From: a bacterium
GTDB lineage: Bacteria; Acidobacteriota; Terriglobia; Terriglobales; Acidobacteriaceae
DNA: 63,302 nt
Direction: 5' to 3'
NCBI GenBank assembly: GCA_026225095.1
Contig: JAMFSC010000095.1
Location: forward strand, 1-63,302
The notes beneath the pieces were generated by a model that worked only from the letters and a program-made list of their open reading frames with translations, ran no database searches and had not been told where the DNA came from. A program made the position numbers and the translations under genes. Positions 46,423 through 57,901 of this stretch are shown one piece after another (position 1 is the stretch's first letter; every line of letters starts with the position of its first letter).

Positions 46423-48900
46423 ATGATGCGCAATCGAGTAGAGAGACTTCGGATCTGGGTGATGGTGGGTGCGGGTGGGCTCGTGCTGGTGGTGGCGGGA
46501 TTTCTGCTTTTTGCGCACTATCGCTCGCGGGCGTTTCTGGCTGGGTTGCCGGGGAAGCTGGGGGCGGAGATTACGCAGAAGACGAGTGACTATACGTACT
46601 CGCAGACGGTGTTGGGGCGGACGGTGTTTACGCTGCACGCGGCGCAGTGGGAGCGGCGCAAGGATGGGGTGATCGCGCTGCACGATGTGGGCGTGGTGCT
46701 CTACGGACGGAAGCAGGACCGGGCAGACCGGATCTATGGCAAGGAGTTTGAGTACGACCAGACGGCGGGGGTCGTGCGTGCGGTGGGGATGGTGGATCTC
46801 GACCTGCAAGCTCCATCGCCGATGGAAGGCAAGAAGCAGCGGCCGGTGGCTGTGACGGGGGGAGACCTGGCTCATGCGGATGCGAAGGTGATTCATGTGA
46901 AGACGAGCGGATTGGTCTACCTGACGAATCTTGGGGTCGCGGCGACGAAGGAAGACATCGAGTTTTCCGAAGGTGCGATGTCCGGGCAGGCGCGGGGGGC
47001 GGACTTCAACTCGGATACGGGCGTGATCTCGCTGCATGCGAATGTGCGGATGAACGGCCTGACGGGGAGCGGGCCGGTGGTATTGACGGCGGATACGGCG
47101 GAGATGAACCAGGTGCAGCAGGTGGCGCATCTGACGGCGGCCAGGATGGTGACGCCGCAGGAGACGGTCAGGGCGGATCGGGCGGTGGTGTATCTGCGGA
47201 AGGATGGGAGTCCGGAACGGGTTGAGGGGGATGGGCGGGTCACGATTTCGCGGGCGGTGGGTGGAGTCATCACTTCGCGGACGGGGCAGGTTGCGTTGAA
47301 CGCTGCCGGGCGGCCGGAGCATGCGGAGTTCGGTGGCGGAGTGCGGTACGCGGAGGATGAGGCGGCTCTTCATGAACAGGCGGACTCTGCGGACGCACGG
47401 GTGTCGTTCGACGGGATGGGCCGGGCTGAGCATGTATCGCTGACGGGTGGGGTGCAGATGCAGCATCGCGAACGGGGGGTGGCGAACGAGGCCTGGAGTT
47501 CGCGAGTGCTGACGTCGAAGACGGTGGAGATGACGCTGGCGGGAGTGGGGGATAAGACCTCGGCCAAGACGGAGCTGCGGGATGCGGAGGCCATCGGGGA
47601 CGCGCGGCTGGTGATCTTGAATCCGGGGCCGGGAGGGTCGGCCATGGGAACGCAGACGGAGATGACGGGTGATGATCTGAAGGCGCAGGTGCTGGGTGGC
47701 AGGCAGGTGTCGAACGTGGTGGGGGTGGGGCATACGGTGTTGCACCAGGTGGCGCCGGGGGTGGATGAGAGGAGCTCGGGGGATCGGACGGAGTTGATCT
47801 TCCAGACGGATCGGAGCGCGGTCGGCAAGGCCGGGAAGGGGATGGGCGCGGGGGGGCAGGAGCTGGCCAGTGCGGTGCAGGTGGGGCACGTGGTAAGTAC
47901 GCGGAGGGCGATGAGGCGGCAGGGGACGGCGATGGTTCCGGTGGAGGATCATGCAACGGCGGAGCGGGCGGACTACGACGGGGCGAGTAACCGGGTGACC
48001 TTGACGGGCGGGGTGGTGATGACGGATTTGGAGAGCACGGTGTGGGGGAGCAAGGTGGTCGTCGAGCGGGGTTCGGGCGATGCGACGGCTGAGGGTGGGG
48101 TGAGGGTGAGTTACGCGCAGGCAGGGGTAGCAGGGCGGGGTGGGGAGACGATCCATGTGGTGTCGGATCGGGCGGTGTTGAAGCGGGGGGTTCCGGTGAA
48201 GGCTGGTCAGCCGGCGGGGGATAAGGCGTTCTTCTATGGGACGGGAGTGAAGATGGCGCGGTTGTGGCAAGGGGGGTCGCAGGTGGAGGCTCCGGTTCTG
48301 GAGTTCGAGTCGGGAGCGCGGAGGCTGACGGCGAATGGGCCTGGGGTGCTGCCGGTTCATGCCGTGCTGGTGGGTTCCAATGGGATGGCTGCGGGTAGAC
48401 CGGATGGGTCGGTGCAGCGGCAGGGGCAGCAGAGTGTTGTCCGGGTTCAGAGCCAGGAGATGGTGTACACAGACGGGCTGCGGGAGGTGGAGTTCGGAGG
48501 CGGAGTTCGGGTGGAGGATGCGGACGGTACGATGCGGGCGCAACATGCGGTCGCTTACCTGGCGGCGGCTGAGCAGCGAGGGGGGGGTAAGACGACGGCG
48601 GTTGCTGGTTCCTTCCTGGGCGGAAGTGTGGAAAGGGTCGTGGCGACGGGGAAGGTCGAGATCGATCAACCGGGGCGGCATGGGATCGGGGAGCAGCTGG
48701 TGTACACGGCGAGTGATGGGATGTTTGTGATGACCGGGACGGCGGGGGCAGCTCCACGGATGGAGGATGAGGCGCGTGGGACCGTAACGGGAGCGATGCT
48801 GCGCTTCCATACGGGAGATGACCGCGTCGTCGTATCCAGTGGCGGCATCCAAAGCGGTACCAGTGACAGACGACGGACGGAGACAAGGGTGAAGCAGTGA
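46423..48900 (+). CDS. LptC/LptA-type LPS export protein (fused, OstA repeats)
   Basis: An 825-residue periplasmic protein anchored by one N-terminal helix ([20 protein letters not shown]), the layout of LptC. The remainder is a long run of short beta strands of the OstA/LptA jelly-roll type, seen in repeated units such as [50 protein letters not shown] and [18 protein letters not shown]. LptC and LptA are separate proteins of about 190 residues each in E. coli; here one chain could make much of the bridge carrying LPS to the outer membrane. AGAGAGG precedes ATG 46423 closely (46426 is an alternative). It overlaps lptB by four bases, supporting the role. Confidence 0.82.
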   Translation: MMRNRVERLRIWVMVGAGGLVLVVAGFLLFAHYRSRAFLAGLPGKLGAEITQKTSDYTYSQTVLGRTVFTLHAAQWERRKDGVIALHDVGVVLYGRKQDRADRIYGKEFEYDQTAGVVRAVGMVDLDLQAPSPMEGKKQRPVAVTGGDLAHADAKVIHVKTSGLVYLTNLGVAATKEDIEFSEGAMSGQARGADFNSDTGVISLHANVRMNGLTGSGPVVLTADTAEMNQVQQVAHLTAARMVTPQETVRADRAVVYLRKDGSPERVEGDGRVTISRAVGGVITSRTGQVALNAAGRPEHAEFGGGVRYAEDEAALHEQADSADARVSFDGMGRAEHVSLTGGVQMQHRERGVANEAWSSRVLTSKTVEMTLAGVGDKTSAKTELRDAEAIGDARLVILNPGPGGSAMGTQTEMTGDDLKAQVLGGRQVSNVVGVGHTVLHQVAPGVDERSSGDRTELIFQTDRSAVGKAGKGMGAGGQELASAVQVGHVVSTRRAMRRQGTAMVPVEDHATAERADYDGASNRVTLTGGVVMTDLESTVWGSKVVVERGSGDATAEGGVRVSYAQAGVAGRGGETIHVVSDRAVLKRGVPVKAGQPAGDKAFFYGTGVKMARLWQGGSQVEAPVLEFESGARRLTANGPGVLPVHAVLVGSNGMAAGRPDGSVQRQGQQSVVRVQSQEMVYTDGLREVEFGGGVRVEDADGTMRAQHAVAYLAAAEQRGGGKTTAVAGSFLGGSVERVVATGKVEIDQPGRHGIGEQLVYTASDGMFVMTGTAGAAPRMEDEARGTVTGAMLRFHTGDDRVVVSSGGIQSGTSDRRRTETRVKQ

Positions 48901-49631
48901 CGATGCGGAGGTTGGCGACTGAGGAGATTGGGAAGACGTACGGCGGGCGGCAGGTGGTGCGAGGGGTCTCGATGGAGATCGAGCAGGGTGAGGTGGTGGG
49001 GCTGCTTGGCCCCAATGGGGCGGGCAAGACGACGAGCTTCTACATGATCGTCGGGCTGGTAAATCCGGATATTGGCCGGATCGTGATGGATGGGGATGAC
49101 ATTACGCGGCTTCCGATGTACCTGCGGGCTCGGAAGTACGGGCTGAGCTATCTGCCACAGGAGCCTTCGGTCTTCCGCAAGCTGACGGTCGAGGAGAATA
49201 TCCTGGCGGTGCTGGAGGCGCAGCACCTGACGTGGGAGAGACGGCGGACCCGGACGGAGAAGCTGATCGAGCAGCTGAACCTGGGACACGTACGGAAGAC
49301 GAAAGGGTATGCGCTGAGCGGAGGCGAGCGGCGGAGGGTGGAGATCGCACGATGCCTGGCGATCGAGCCGGCTTTCATTCTGCTGGATGAACCCTTCTCC
49401 GGGATCGATCCGATCGCGGTGCTGGATCTGCAGGAGATCATCTTTGCGTTGAAGGCGAGCGGGATCGGGGTGCTGATCACCGACCACAATGTGAGGGAGA
49501 CGCTCGCGGTGACGGACCGTGCTTACATCATCAGCGATGGGAAGATCGGATGGGCTGGAACGCCGCGTGAGCTGGGAAGCAACCCAGAGGTGAGGCGGAT
49601 CTACCTGGGGGAGAAGTTTTCGATGGATTGA
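48897..49631 (+). CDS. lptB: LPS export ABC transporter ATPase LptB
   Basis: ATPase that powers extraction of lipopolysaccharide from the inner membrane through LptFG. Walker [15 protein letters not shown], the LptB-typical [19 protein letters not shown]-loop region, signature [15 protein letters not shown], Walker [14 protein letters not shown] and the switch histidine in TDHNVRETL are all present in 244 residues. GTG 48897 overlaps the previous stop (GTGA); ATG 48903 is the alternative. lptFG are not in the window. Confidence 0.94.
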   Translation: MTMRRLATEEIGKTYGGRQVVRGVSMEIEQGEVVGLLGPNGAGKTTSFYMIVGLVNPDIGRIVMDGDDITRLPMYLRARKYGLSYLPQEPSVFRKLTVEENILAVLEAQHLTWERRRTRTEKLIEQLNLGHVRKTKGYALSGGERRRVEIARCLAIEPAFILLDEPFSGIDPIAVLDLQEIIFALKASGIGVLITDHNVRETLAVTDRAYIISDGKIGWAGTPRELGSNPEVRRIYLGEKFSMD

Positions 49632-49722
49632 GGTTGAGCCTTCAGCGGGAATGGGCAGGGATCCCTCCGGGGCGATGCTCGCAAGGTATTCAAACATAAG
49701 AACATAAGCCCAAATCTACTTG

Positions 49723-49772
49723 AATTCCGCTAAAGCATTGAAAGCAAACGGTTTCATTTCTCTAGCGGATTT
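49723..49772. repeat. Mini element with MITE-like inverted ends
   Basis: AATTCCGCTA (49723-49732) and TAGCGGATTT (49763-49772) are inverted repeats resembling the module 1 ends. Between them, TAAAGCATTGAAA and (other strand) TAGAGAAATGAAA resemble module 2 ends. It looks like a nearly empty relic of the composite element. Confidence 0.5.
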
Positions 49773-49790
49773 GGTGCTGGTGTAGAGGAA

Positions 49791-49827
49791 GACAAACGCG
49801 GATTCCCTACGGGAATGACAGACAGAG
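49791..49827 (+). repeat. Small hairpin repeat, copy 3
   Basis: ACAAACGCGGATTCCC, then TACGGGAATGACAGACAGA in the lptB-rpoN gap. ATTCCC/GGGAAT form the stem. The rest of the 564-base gap (49632-50195) holds the mini element, one GC hairpin (49958-49980) and a sigma-54 promoter match. Confidence 0.65.
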
Positions 49828-50082
49828 GGGCAAAGACCACTACCGCACGGCTTACTTTGCTCTAAAGTATTCATTCGGTTTGTCTTATCCGCATCGCTGG
49901 AGGGGCGAGCGGTGACCTCGGCGATAACGACGGGGCGGAGGGTGCGGACGAATTCCCTGGCCCAAGCACGAACTGGGCCATTCAGGGAAATTGACACGGA
50001 AGTGTTAAATCGAGGGACGTCAGCGGCTGGGTGCGACGTGTAGACTTTGCAACAAGCGTGCAAGGACAGGTTGGACAAGGTT

Positions 50083-50098
50083 TGGCCCCGAAATTGCA
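50083..50098 (+). promoter_or_regulatory. Sigma-54 (-24/-12) promoter upstream of rpoN
   Basis: TGGCCC, five bases, TTGCA: the GG and GC are separated by exactly ten bases, as sigma-54 promoters require, and only one base departs from the TGGCAC-N5-TTGCA consensus. It points toward rpoN, whose start is about 100 bases downstream. Confidence 0.55.
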
Positions 50099-50195
50099 AT
50101 CTGTTCCGACCGCGCCGACCGTATCCTCGAACTTCCCGCCCTCCAGGAAAATCGAGGTGTTGTCAGAGCATTTTTTCCGATGAGGTGGGTGGACA

Positions 50196-51893
50196 TTGCT
50201 TCAACCCAAGCTGAATCTCCGGGTATCGCAACGCCAGGTCCTGACGCCGGGTCTTGTGCAGATGGTCAGCGTGCTGGCGTTGAACAAGCTCGAGCTGAAG
50301 GAGATGATGAACACCGAGATGGTGGAGAATCCGGTGCTCGAGGAGCTGGACGAGATTGCGATGTCGCTGGACGAGCGTTCCGGGCTGGAGGGCGATCGGG
50401 AGCGCTCGGCGGAGGATGTGGCGGCGGAGAGCGAACGGGCGGAGAAAGAGGAGAAAGATCCGTTCGACGAGATCGACTTCGGCAGCTACTTCCAGGAGTA
50501 TCTGGACCCGGGATACAAGACGGCGTCGAACTTTGAAGAGTACGATAAGCCGTCGTTCGAGCACTTTCTGGCGCAACCGAGTACGCTGACGGATCATCTG
50601 GCGTGGCAACTCGGCGCTCTTACGGTTTCCCCGGGTGTTCGGATTGCGGCGGAGCTTGTAGTGGGAAATCTGAACGAGAACGGCTACCTGACTGCGACGG
50701 ATGAGGAGTTGGCGGAGGTGCTGCTTCCAGGGGCCGGCGTTGCGGGGGAGCATGTGCTGGCCGAGGGGGAGTTTCAGGCAGAGCGTGCGCTGGTTCTGGC
50801 GGACGTGGTGACGGCTCGCGAACTGGTGAACTACCTGGATCCGGTGGGGGTGGGGACGAGAGACCTGCGGGAGTGCCTTCTGGTGCAGATTGCGTCGCAT
50901 CGGAAGGAGGCTGAGCTTGAGCTTCGGCGGCGCGAGGCTCGCAGGGCTGGACAGGTGGCTTCTCGGGGCGAGGAGGCGGAGAACCTGGAGGAGTATGGGG
51001 CGGCGCACGAGGTGATGGAACGGAGGAACGGTCCCATCAGAGTGGTGCCTTCGAGAGACGGGGCTTCGGCGGAAGCGCCCGGCCCGGTGGATGTGTTTGC
51101 GGTGGCGGCGACGATCGTCGAGAAGTTTCTTTCACTGTTGCAGAAGAAGGATATGCGGGAGCTGACGCGGAGTTGCGGGTGCGGGACGGAGGATGTGCAG
51201 GCGGCGGTGGACTTTATCCGCACACTGGACCCGCGGCCGGGGCAGCGATACAACCAGGGGGAGACTCGGCTGATTGAGCCGGATGTTGCGTTTGTGAAAC
51301 GCGACGGCGTGTATGTGGTGCTGATGAACGAGGAGGACCTTCCGACGTTGCGGCTGAACCAGGGGTATCGCAAGATGCTGCGGGAGAAGCAGACGGAGAA
51401 GGAGGTAAAGGAGTATGTGAAGGAGCGGTACAAGTCGGCGATCCAGTTGCTGCGGAACATCGAGCAGAGAAAGAACACGATTGTCAGGACGTGCGAGGTC
51501 ATTGTGCGGCGGCAACAGGAGTTCCTGGAGCGCGGGGAGCAGGGGCTGAAGCCGATGATGATCAAGGAGGTCGCGGAGGAGCTGGGGGTGCATCCTTCGA
51601 CGGTGAGCCGGGCTGTGGCGAACAAGTATGTGCACACGTCGCAGGGGGTGTATGAGTTGCGGTTTTTCTTCTCCGAGGGCGTGGGCGGGCCGGAGGGTGG
51701 GGATTTACCGCTTGTGCTTTTGAAGCGTAAGGTGAAGCAGATGATCGAGGGCGAGGACGCGCGGAAGCCCTGGACCGATGACCAGTTGGCGGCGCTCTTG
51801 CAGAAGGAGGGGATCCAGGTGACGCGGCGAACGGTGGCGAAGTACCGGGAGGATCTGCAGATTCCGAGTACTCACCAGCGTCGGGTTCGATAG
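50196..51893 (+). CDS. rpoN: RNA polymerase sigma-54 factor RpoN
   Basis: Alternative sigma factor that needs an AAA+ activator. The 565-residue protein has region I (LNLRVSQRQVLTPGLVQMVSVLALNKLEL), an acidic region II (residues 55-110), the core-binding domain (QPSTLTDHLAWQL, GNLNENGYL, YLDPVGVGTRDLRECLLVQ), the helix-turn-helix (KEVAEELGVHPSTVSRAVANKY) and the RpoN box (TRRTVAKYRE) at the end. An arginine/glutamate-rich insert lies around residues 225-285. The start is TTG 50196, placed by the conserved LQPKLNLR opening and a GGTGG just before it. It heads the usual rpoN-hpf-rapZ set. Confidence 0.95.
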   Translation: MLQPKLNLRVSQRQVLTPGLVQMVSVLALNKLELKEMMNTEMVENPVLEELDEIAMSLDERSGLEGDRERSAEDVAAESERAEKEEKDPFDEIDFGSYFQEYLDPGYKTASNFEEYDKPSFEHFLAQPSTLTDHLAWQLGALTVSPGVRIAAELVVGNLNENGYLTATDEELAEVLLPGAGVAGEHVLAEGEFQAERALVLADVVTARELVNYLDPVGVGTRDLRECLLVQIASHRKEAELELRRREARRAGQVASRGEEAENLEEYGAAHEVMERRNGPIRVVPSRDGASAEAPGPVDVFAVAATIVEKFLSLLQKKDMRELTRSCGCGTEDVQAAVDFIRTLDPRPGQRYNQGETRLIEPDVAFVKRDGVYVVLMNEEDLPTLRLNQGYRKMLREKQTEKEVKEYVKERYKSAIQLLRNIEQRKNTIVRTCEVIVRRQQEFLERGEQGLKPMMIKEVAEELGVHPSTVSRAVANKYVHTSQGVYELRFFFSEGVGGPEGGDLPLVLLKRKVKQMIEGEDARKPWTDDQLAALLQKEGIQVTRRTVAKYREDLQIPSTHQRRVR

Positions 51894-52024
51894 GGGCCGA
51901 AATCGTAAGGGCTCCTGGGGGTCTGTTTCAAAGTGGAACGCATCCAACCCGACAGCACGAAAAGTGGATCGGCCGGCAGGCTGGGCGGTCCCGGATCATG
52001 TGTATTAGGAAGACGAGGTGCTGG

Positions 52025-52375
52025 ATGCTTATTGAGTACACCGGAAGACACACGACGGTCACAGAGAAACAGAAGACGCAGGCCGAGGCGGGCCTGGCGC
52101 AGATTGGGAAGCTGGTCGGAGGCACATGCAGTGCGCATGTGATTTTGACGGTAGACAAGTACCGGCAGATTGCGGAGGTCACGGTGGTTTGTTCCGGGCA
52201 GAGCCTTGTAGCGACCTGCGAGGGGACCGAGATGTCGACGGCGCTGCATGATGCGCTCGCCAAGCTGGAGCAGCAGGTGGTGCGCCACAACCAGAAGACG
52301 ACCACGATGAAGCGGCACCCGAAGATGGATGTGAAGGGTGCCCTGGTGACCGATCTGGAGGACGTGGCGGTTTGA
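52025..52375 (+). CDS. hpf: Ribosome hibernation promoting factor, short form
   Basis: A 116-residue protein that stabilises inactive ribosomes in stationary phase. It has the HPF/RaiA pattern: IEYTGRHTTVTEKQKTQAEAGL, then AHVILTVDKYRQIAEVTVVCSGQSL, and DALAKLEQQVVRHNQK with the basic rRNA-facing helix. The long-form dimerisation domain is absent. ATG 52025 has GAGGTG five bases upstream. It lies downstream of rpoN as in many bacteria. Confidence 0.9.
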   Translation: MLIEYTGRHTTVTEKQKTQAEAGLAQIGKLVGGTCSAHVILTVDKYRQIAEVTVVCSGQSLVATCEGTEMSTALHDALAKLEQQVVRHNQKTTTMKRHPKMDVKGALVTDLEDVAV

Positions 52376-52415
52376 GGAGAGATGGGCCAAAGCACTGAGG
52401 TGTAAGAGGTTCCCG

Positions 52416-52457
52416 ATTCCCCTCATTGGCGCGCGTCGCGGGGCCGATGAGGGGAAT
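52416..52457 (+). terminator. Perfect 11-bp hairpin between hpf and the GGDEF gene
   Basis: ATTCCCCTCAT (52416-52426) pairs with ATGAGGGGAAT (52447-52457), with further GGC/GCC pairs inside. It ends 12 bases before the next ATG, so it could stop transcription or mask the ribosome site of the GGDEF gene. Confidence 0.6.
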
Positions 52458-52468
52458 TGGAGCGCCGA

Positions 52469-53737
52469 ATGGAATCAGGGATCGGATTGGGGATGGATGG
52501 GCCTGGATCCGGGGTGGCGCCGGAGACGGAGCAGGGGACCGTCGGGTTGGATCAGATGCCGTGTGCCGCGGTGGTGGAGCGGGACGGGATGATCGTGGGC
52601 TGGAATGTGCTGGCGCGGCGGCTCTCGGGATACGAGGGGGCTGGGCCTCTGGCCTCCAAGCAGCTGTTTGTGGGTGCGTTCCCGTTGCAGATGGGGCAGT
52701 TTCGGCAGCGGTTCGACTGCCTGCTGTTGCGGCAGCATGGACGACCGATTCCGGTGAGCGGAGCGGCTCAACCGGTGGATTGGCCGGGCGGGAGGGCGCG
52801 GCTGATCCTTTTGATGGAACGGGGGGAGGCCGATCTTTCTACCGCCGGGGAGGAGGGGCACGGGACGTTTCTGGAAGATCTGCTGGATTCGGCTCCGGAG
52901 GCGATGGCGATTACGCACAGGGGTTGCGTTTTGCATGTGAACCGGGAGTTTGTGCGAATGTTCGGGTACTCGAAGGGGGAGTGCATTGGCGAGGATCTGG
53001 ACGATCTGGTGATGTGGGATGGGCGGGCCCATGAGACGGAGATGCTGCTGCACACGGTGAAGGAGGTCGGACGAGCGTCGATCGAGACGGTTCGGCGGAC
53101 GCGGAGTGGGTCTCCGGTGGATGTATCGGTGTTGTGCGCCAAGGTTTTGATCGGCGGCGATGCGATGGGGCTGTTCGTAACGTTTCGGGATATCAGCGAC
53201 CAGAAGCGGGCAGAGGAGCGTCTGCGCCACACCTCGCTGCATGACGGCCTGACCGGGCTGGCGAACCGTACGTTGTTTACGGAGCGGGTTCGGTTGACGA
53301 TGAGCCGCCTGCAGAGGCGTCCGGACCGGGGGTTCGCGATCCTGTTTATCGATCTGGATGGGTTCAAACAGGTAAATGACACGCTGGGTCATGCGGCGGG
53401 AGATGCTCTGCTGTTGACGGTGGCGAGGCGGTTGCAGGAGAGTCTGCGGCCGCAGGACACGGTGGCCCGGTTTGGCGGGGATGAGTTCGCGGTGTTGCTG
53501 GATGAGGCGAGCGGGGGCGCGGAGCCGGGGAGGGTGGCGGAACGGATCCAGGCGAAGTTGCAGCGGGTGGTGCAGTGGGGCGAGGCGCAGATCATGATCT
53601 CGGCGAGCATCGGGATTGTGCTGGGCGGGGCGCAGTACGGTACGGCGGAGGAGATGGTGGCGGATGCGGACCTGGCGATGTACCGGGCCAAGGCCGGGGG
53701 GCGGGGACGACACGAGTTTCACGGCGCTGCCCGCTAA
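52469..53737 (+). CDS. PAS-GGDEF diguanylate cyclase
   Basis: A 422-residue soluble protein that should make cyclic di-GMP. Residues about 20-130 look like a degenerate PAS domain (AAVVERDGMIVGWNVLARRLSGYEG), residues 135-250 are a second PAS (DSAPEAMAITHRGCVLHVNREFVRMFGYS), and the GGDEF domain follows with DGLTGLANRTLF and the intact active site RFGGDEFAVLLDEA. I see no RxxD inhibitory site in the usual position. ATG 52469 has GGAG six bases upstream. It sits between hpf and rapZ, where ptsN is often found in other bacteria. Confidence 0.88.
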   Translation: MESGIGLGMDGPGSGVAPETEQGTVGLDQMPCAAVVERDGMIVGWNVLARRLSGYEGAGPLASKQLFVGAFPLQMGQFRQRFDCLLLRQHGRPIPVSGAAQPVDWPGGRARLILLMERGEADLSTAGEEGHGTFLEDLLDSAPEAMAITHRGCVLHVNREFVRMFGYSKGECIGEDLDDLVMWDGRAHETEMLLHTVKEVGRASIETVRRTRSGSPVDVSVLCAKVLIGGDAMGLFVTFRDISDQKRAEERLRHTSLHDGLTGLANRTLFTERVRLTMSRLQRRPDRGFAILFIDLDGFKQVNDTLGHAAGDALLLTVARRLQESLRPQDTVARFGGDEFAVLLDEASGGAEPGRVAERIQAKLQRVVQWGEAQIMISASIGIVLGGAQYGTAEEMVADADLAMYRAKAGGRGRHEFHGAAR

Positions 53738-53771
53738 GAGCCCCTATGCTACCGGATGCTAGGATTTCTGC

Positions 53772-54674
53772 ATGACCAGCAAGCGGGTGGCGAAGGGGAA
53801 ACGAGCGGCTGCTTCGGAAAAGTCTGGGGACCTCGTTATTTTGACCGGAATGTCGGGGGCGGGGAAGGCGTCGGCGCTGAAGGCGTTTGAGGACCTTGGG
53901 TTTTACTCCGTGGACAATCTGCCGCTTGGTCTGATTCCCCAATTTGCGGAGCTGGTGGGGCAGTCGGTGGAGATTGAGCGGGCGGCGCTGGTGATCGACG
54001 TGCGGGAGGGGATCCGCTTGGATCGGTTTCCGTCCATCTTGAAGAAGGTGCAGAAGGTGCTGTCGACGCGGGTGCTGTTTCTGGAGGCGAGCGACGAGGC
54101 GCTGATCCGGAGGTTCTCCGAGACGAGGCGGCCGCACCCGATGGGGCGGGGCGACACGGTGGTGCAGTCGATCCAGGAGGAGCGGCGGAGGCTGGATCCG
54201 ATCCGCAATGTCGCGGATATTGTGCTGGATACGACGAAGTTCAATGTGCACGATCTGCGGGCACATATTAATGCCCAGTTCGACCAGGCTCCGGAGGAGC
54301 AGAACCTTACGATCTCCGCGATGAGCTTTGGATTCAAGAATGGAGTTCCGACGGACGCGGACCTGGTGTTCGACGTGCGTTTTCTGCCGAATCCGCACTT
54401 CATCCCGGAGTTTCGACCGTTGACCGGGAAAGACCCGAAGGTGGCGAAGTATGTGAGGAGCTTCCCTCAGACGGAGGAGTTTCTGGAGAAGACGACAGAC
54501 ATGCTGACGTTTCTGCTGCCGCATTACATCAAGGAAGGGAAGAGCTATCTGACGGTGGCGTTCGGATGCACGGGGGGGCAGCATCGGTCGGTGATGATCG
54601 CCGAGGAGATGCAGAAGCGTCTCGGGCAAGAGGGTTACCGTGTGAAGGTGGCGCATCGGGATATGCCGCGGTAG
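53772..54674 (+). CDS. rapZ: RNase adapter protein RapZ
   Basis: Nucleotide- and RNA-binding protein that in E. coli targets the GlmZ small RNA and so tunes cell-wall amino sugar synthesis. The 300-residue protein has the P-loop LTGMSGAGKASALKAFEDLGFYSVDNLP, the Walker B-like LVIDVREG, RRFSETRRPHP, and the C-terminal domain with DVRFLPNPHF and FGCTGGQHRSVMIAE. In the P-loop the residue after the lysine is alanine where serine or threonine is usual. It is placed in the rpoN-hpf neighbourhood as expected. Confidence 0.9.
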   Translation: MTSKRVAKGKRAAASEKSGDLVILTGMSGAGKASALKAFEDLGFYSVDNLPLGLIPQFAELVGQSVEIERAALVIDVREGIRLDRFPSILKKVQKVLSTRVLFLEASDEALIRRFSETRRPHPMGRGDTVVQSIQEERRRLDPIRNVADIVLDTTKFNVHDLRAHINAQFDQAPEEQNLTISAMSFGFKNGVPTDADLVFDVRFLPNPHFIPEFRPLTGKDPKVAKYVRSFPQTEEFLEKTTDMLTFLLPHYIKEGKSYLTVAFGCTGGQHRSVMIAEEMQKRLGQEGYRVKVAHRDMPR

Positions 54675-54817
54675 TCGGGGTGGGCTCGTATACTCGGCGT
54701 ATTGAGATAAAGAGGTCAAGGCCCGGGGAGTTTGGCTGAGGTGTATGTTTGCCGGTCTGAAGGGACGGCAGGGACGAAGATCAACGGCAGCAAGACGAGG
54801 CAGGTGGGCGGGTAATC

Positions 54818-55978
54818 TTGGATATCCATTCGTTACATGTTGAGCATGTAGTGTTGCTTGGGCTGTATACGCTGCTGACCGCGGCGAACTCCTGGATGTA
54901 CCGCGGGATGAAGGGGATTCACTGGTTTACGATGTACAACCTCTGCGCGCTGATGGGGGCGCTGGCGGTGTCGATGCGGGGACATATTCCAGATTTCGTC
55001 TCGATCGTGGTCGGGAATGTCTTCGTGATGACGGGGTACCTGCTGCTGTTCCTGTCGCTGGGGGAGCTGTTCGGACGGAAGAAGAATTTCTTCTATGGGC
55101 AGATTGCGCTGGTCGGATTTGGCGTGGCGTCGATGTTGCAGTATGGGTGGATTCATCCAGATACTCCGCGCCGTCTGATCGCGTATAGCGTCGTGCTGGG
55201 ATGCCAGCAGGCCATGATCGCCGTGTTCGTCTACCGGAAGGAGGATGGAACCCACCGCGCGGCGGGACTTCCGATGGCGGTGATGCTGGGGGCGCTGGCG
55301 TTTACGAACATGGCGCGGCTGCTGGGTGTGGTGGCTCGGGGGGCTCCGGCGGACTATCTGAAATCGGGCGCGTTTCTGGCGTGGATTCTGATCGTCAACT
55401 CGTGCCTGCAGTGCGGGGCGATGGTGGGCTATGTGTGGATGACGGCGGCGCTGTTGCGGCATGATCTGGAGCTGCAGGCTTCTACCGATCCGCTGACCGG
55501 GCTGCTGAACCGGAGGGCGATCGGGCAGATGGCGGGGCGCGTGATCGCGGCCAGCCGGCATACGGACGCGCAGATTGCGGCGATTACGATCGATCTGGAT
55601 GGGTTCAAGCAGATCAACGATACGTTTGGGCATAGCTGCGGAGATGCGACTCTGATGGGGGTGGCGACCTGCCTGCAGGCGGAGCTGCGGACGAACGACT
55701 CGCTGGCTCGGCTGGGCGGGGATGAATTTGTCGTTCTGCTTCCGCGGACCACGATGATGGAGGCGTCGGAGATCGCGGAGCGGCTGCGCGGGGCGCTGGA
55801 ACGGCTGGAGATTGTTCATGGGCAGGCGCGGGTGAGGGTGACGGCGAGCATCGGTCTGGCGCAGGCCGAGGAGGCGATGCGGGACTGGAATCACCTGGTG
55901 ACGCGCTGCGATGAGGCGCTGTATGGGGCGAAGAGGGCGGGGGGCAACAAGGTGATGCGGCTGGCCGATTTGGCCTAG
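54818..55978 (+). CDS. Membrane-bound GGDEF diguanylate cyclase
   Basis: A 386-residue protein with about six to seven N-terminal membrane helices (VVLLGLYTLLTAANSWMY to LQCGAMVGYVWMTAAL, residues 8-210) and a C-terminal GGDEF domain with DPLTGLLNRRAIG, IDLDGFKQINDTFGHSCGD and the active site RLGGDEFVVLLP. The membrane part probably senses a signal in the membrane or periplasm. Start is TTG 54818. The 143 bases after rapZ contain a TATACT (54689) without a good -35 box. Confidence 0.86.
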   Translation: MDIHSLHVEHVVLLGLYTLLTAANSWMYRGMKGIHWFTMYNLCALMGALAVSMRGHIPDFVSIVVGNVFVMTGYLLLFLSLGELFGRKKNFFYGQIALVGFGVASMLQYGWIHPDTPRRLIAYSVVLGCQQAMIAVFVYRKEDGTHRAAGLPMAVMLGALAFTNMARLLGVVARGAPADYLKSGAFLAWILIVNSCLQCGAMVGYVWMTAALLRHDLELQASTDPLTGLLNRRAIGQMAGRVIAASRHTDAQIAAITIDLDGFKQINDTFGHSCGDATLMGVATCLQAELRTNDSLARLGGDEFVVLLPRTTMMEASEIAERLRGALERLEIVHGQARVRVTASIGLAQAEEAMRDWNHLVTRCDEALYGAKRAGGNKVMRLADLA

Positions 55979-56035
55979 GGCGATGCGGGACGGGAATAGA
56001 ATGGTCAGCATGGCTCTGGTGCGAGGTGCGTTGGG

Positions 56036-57897
<1,862 letters not shown>

Positions 57898-57901
<4 letters not shown>

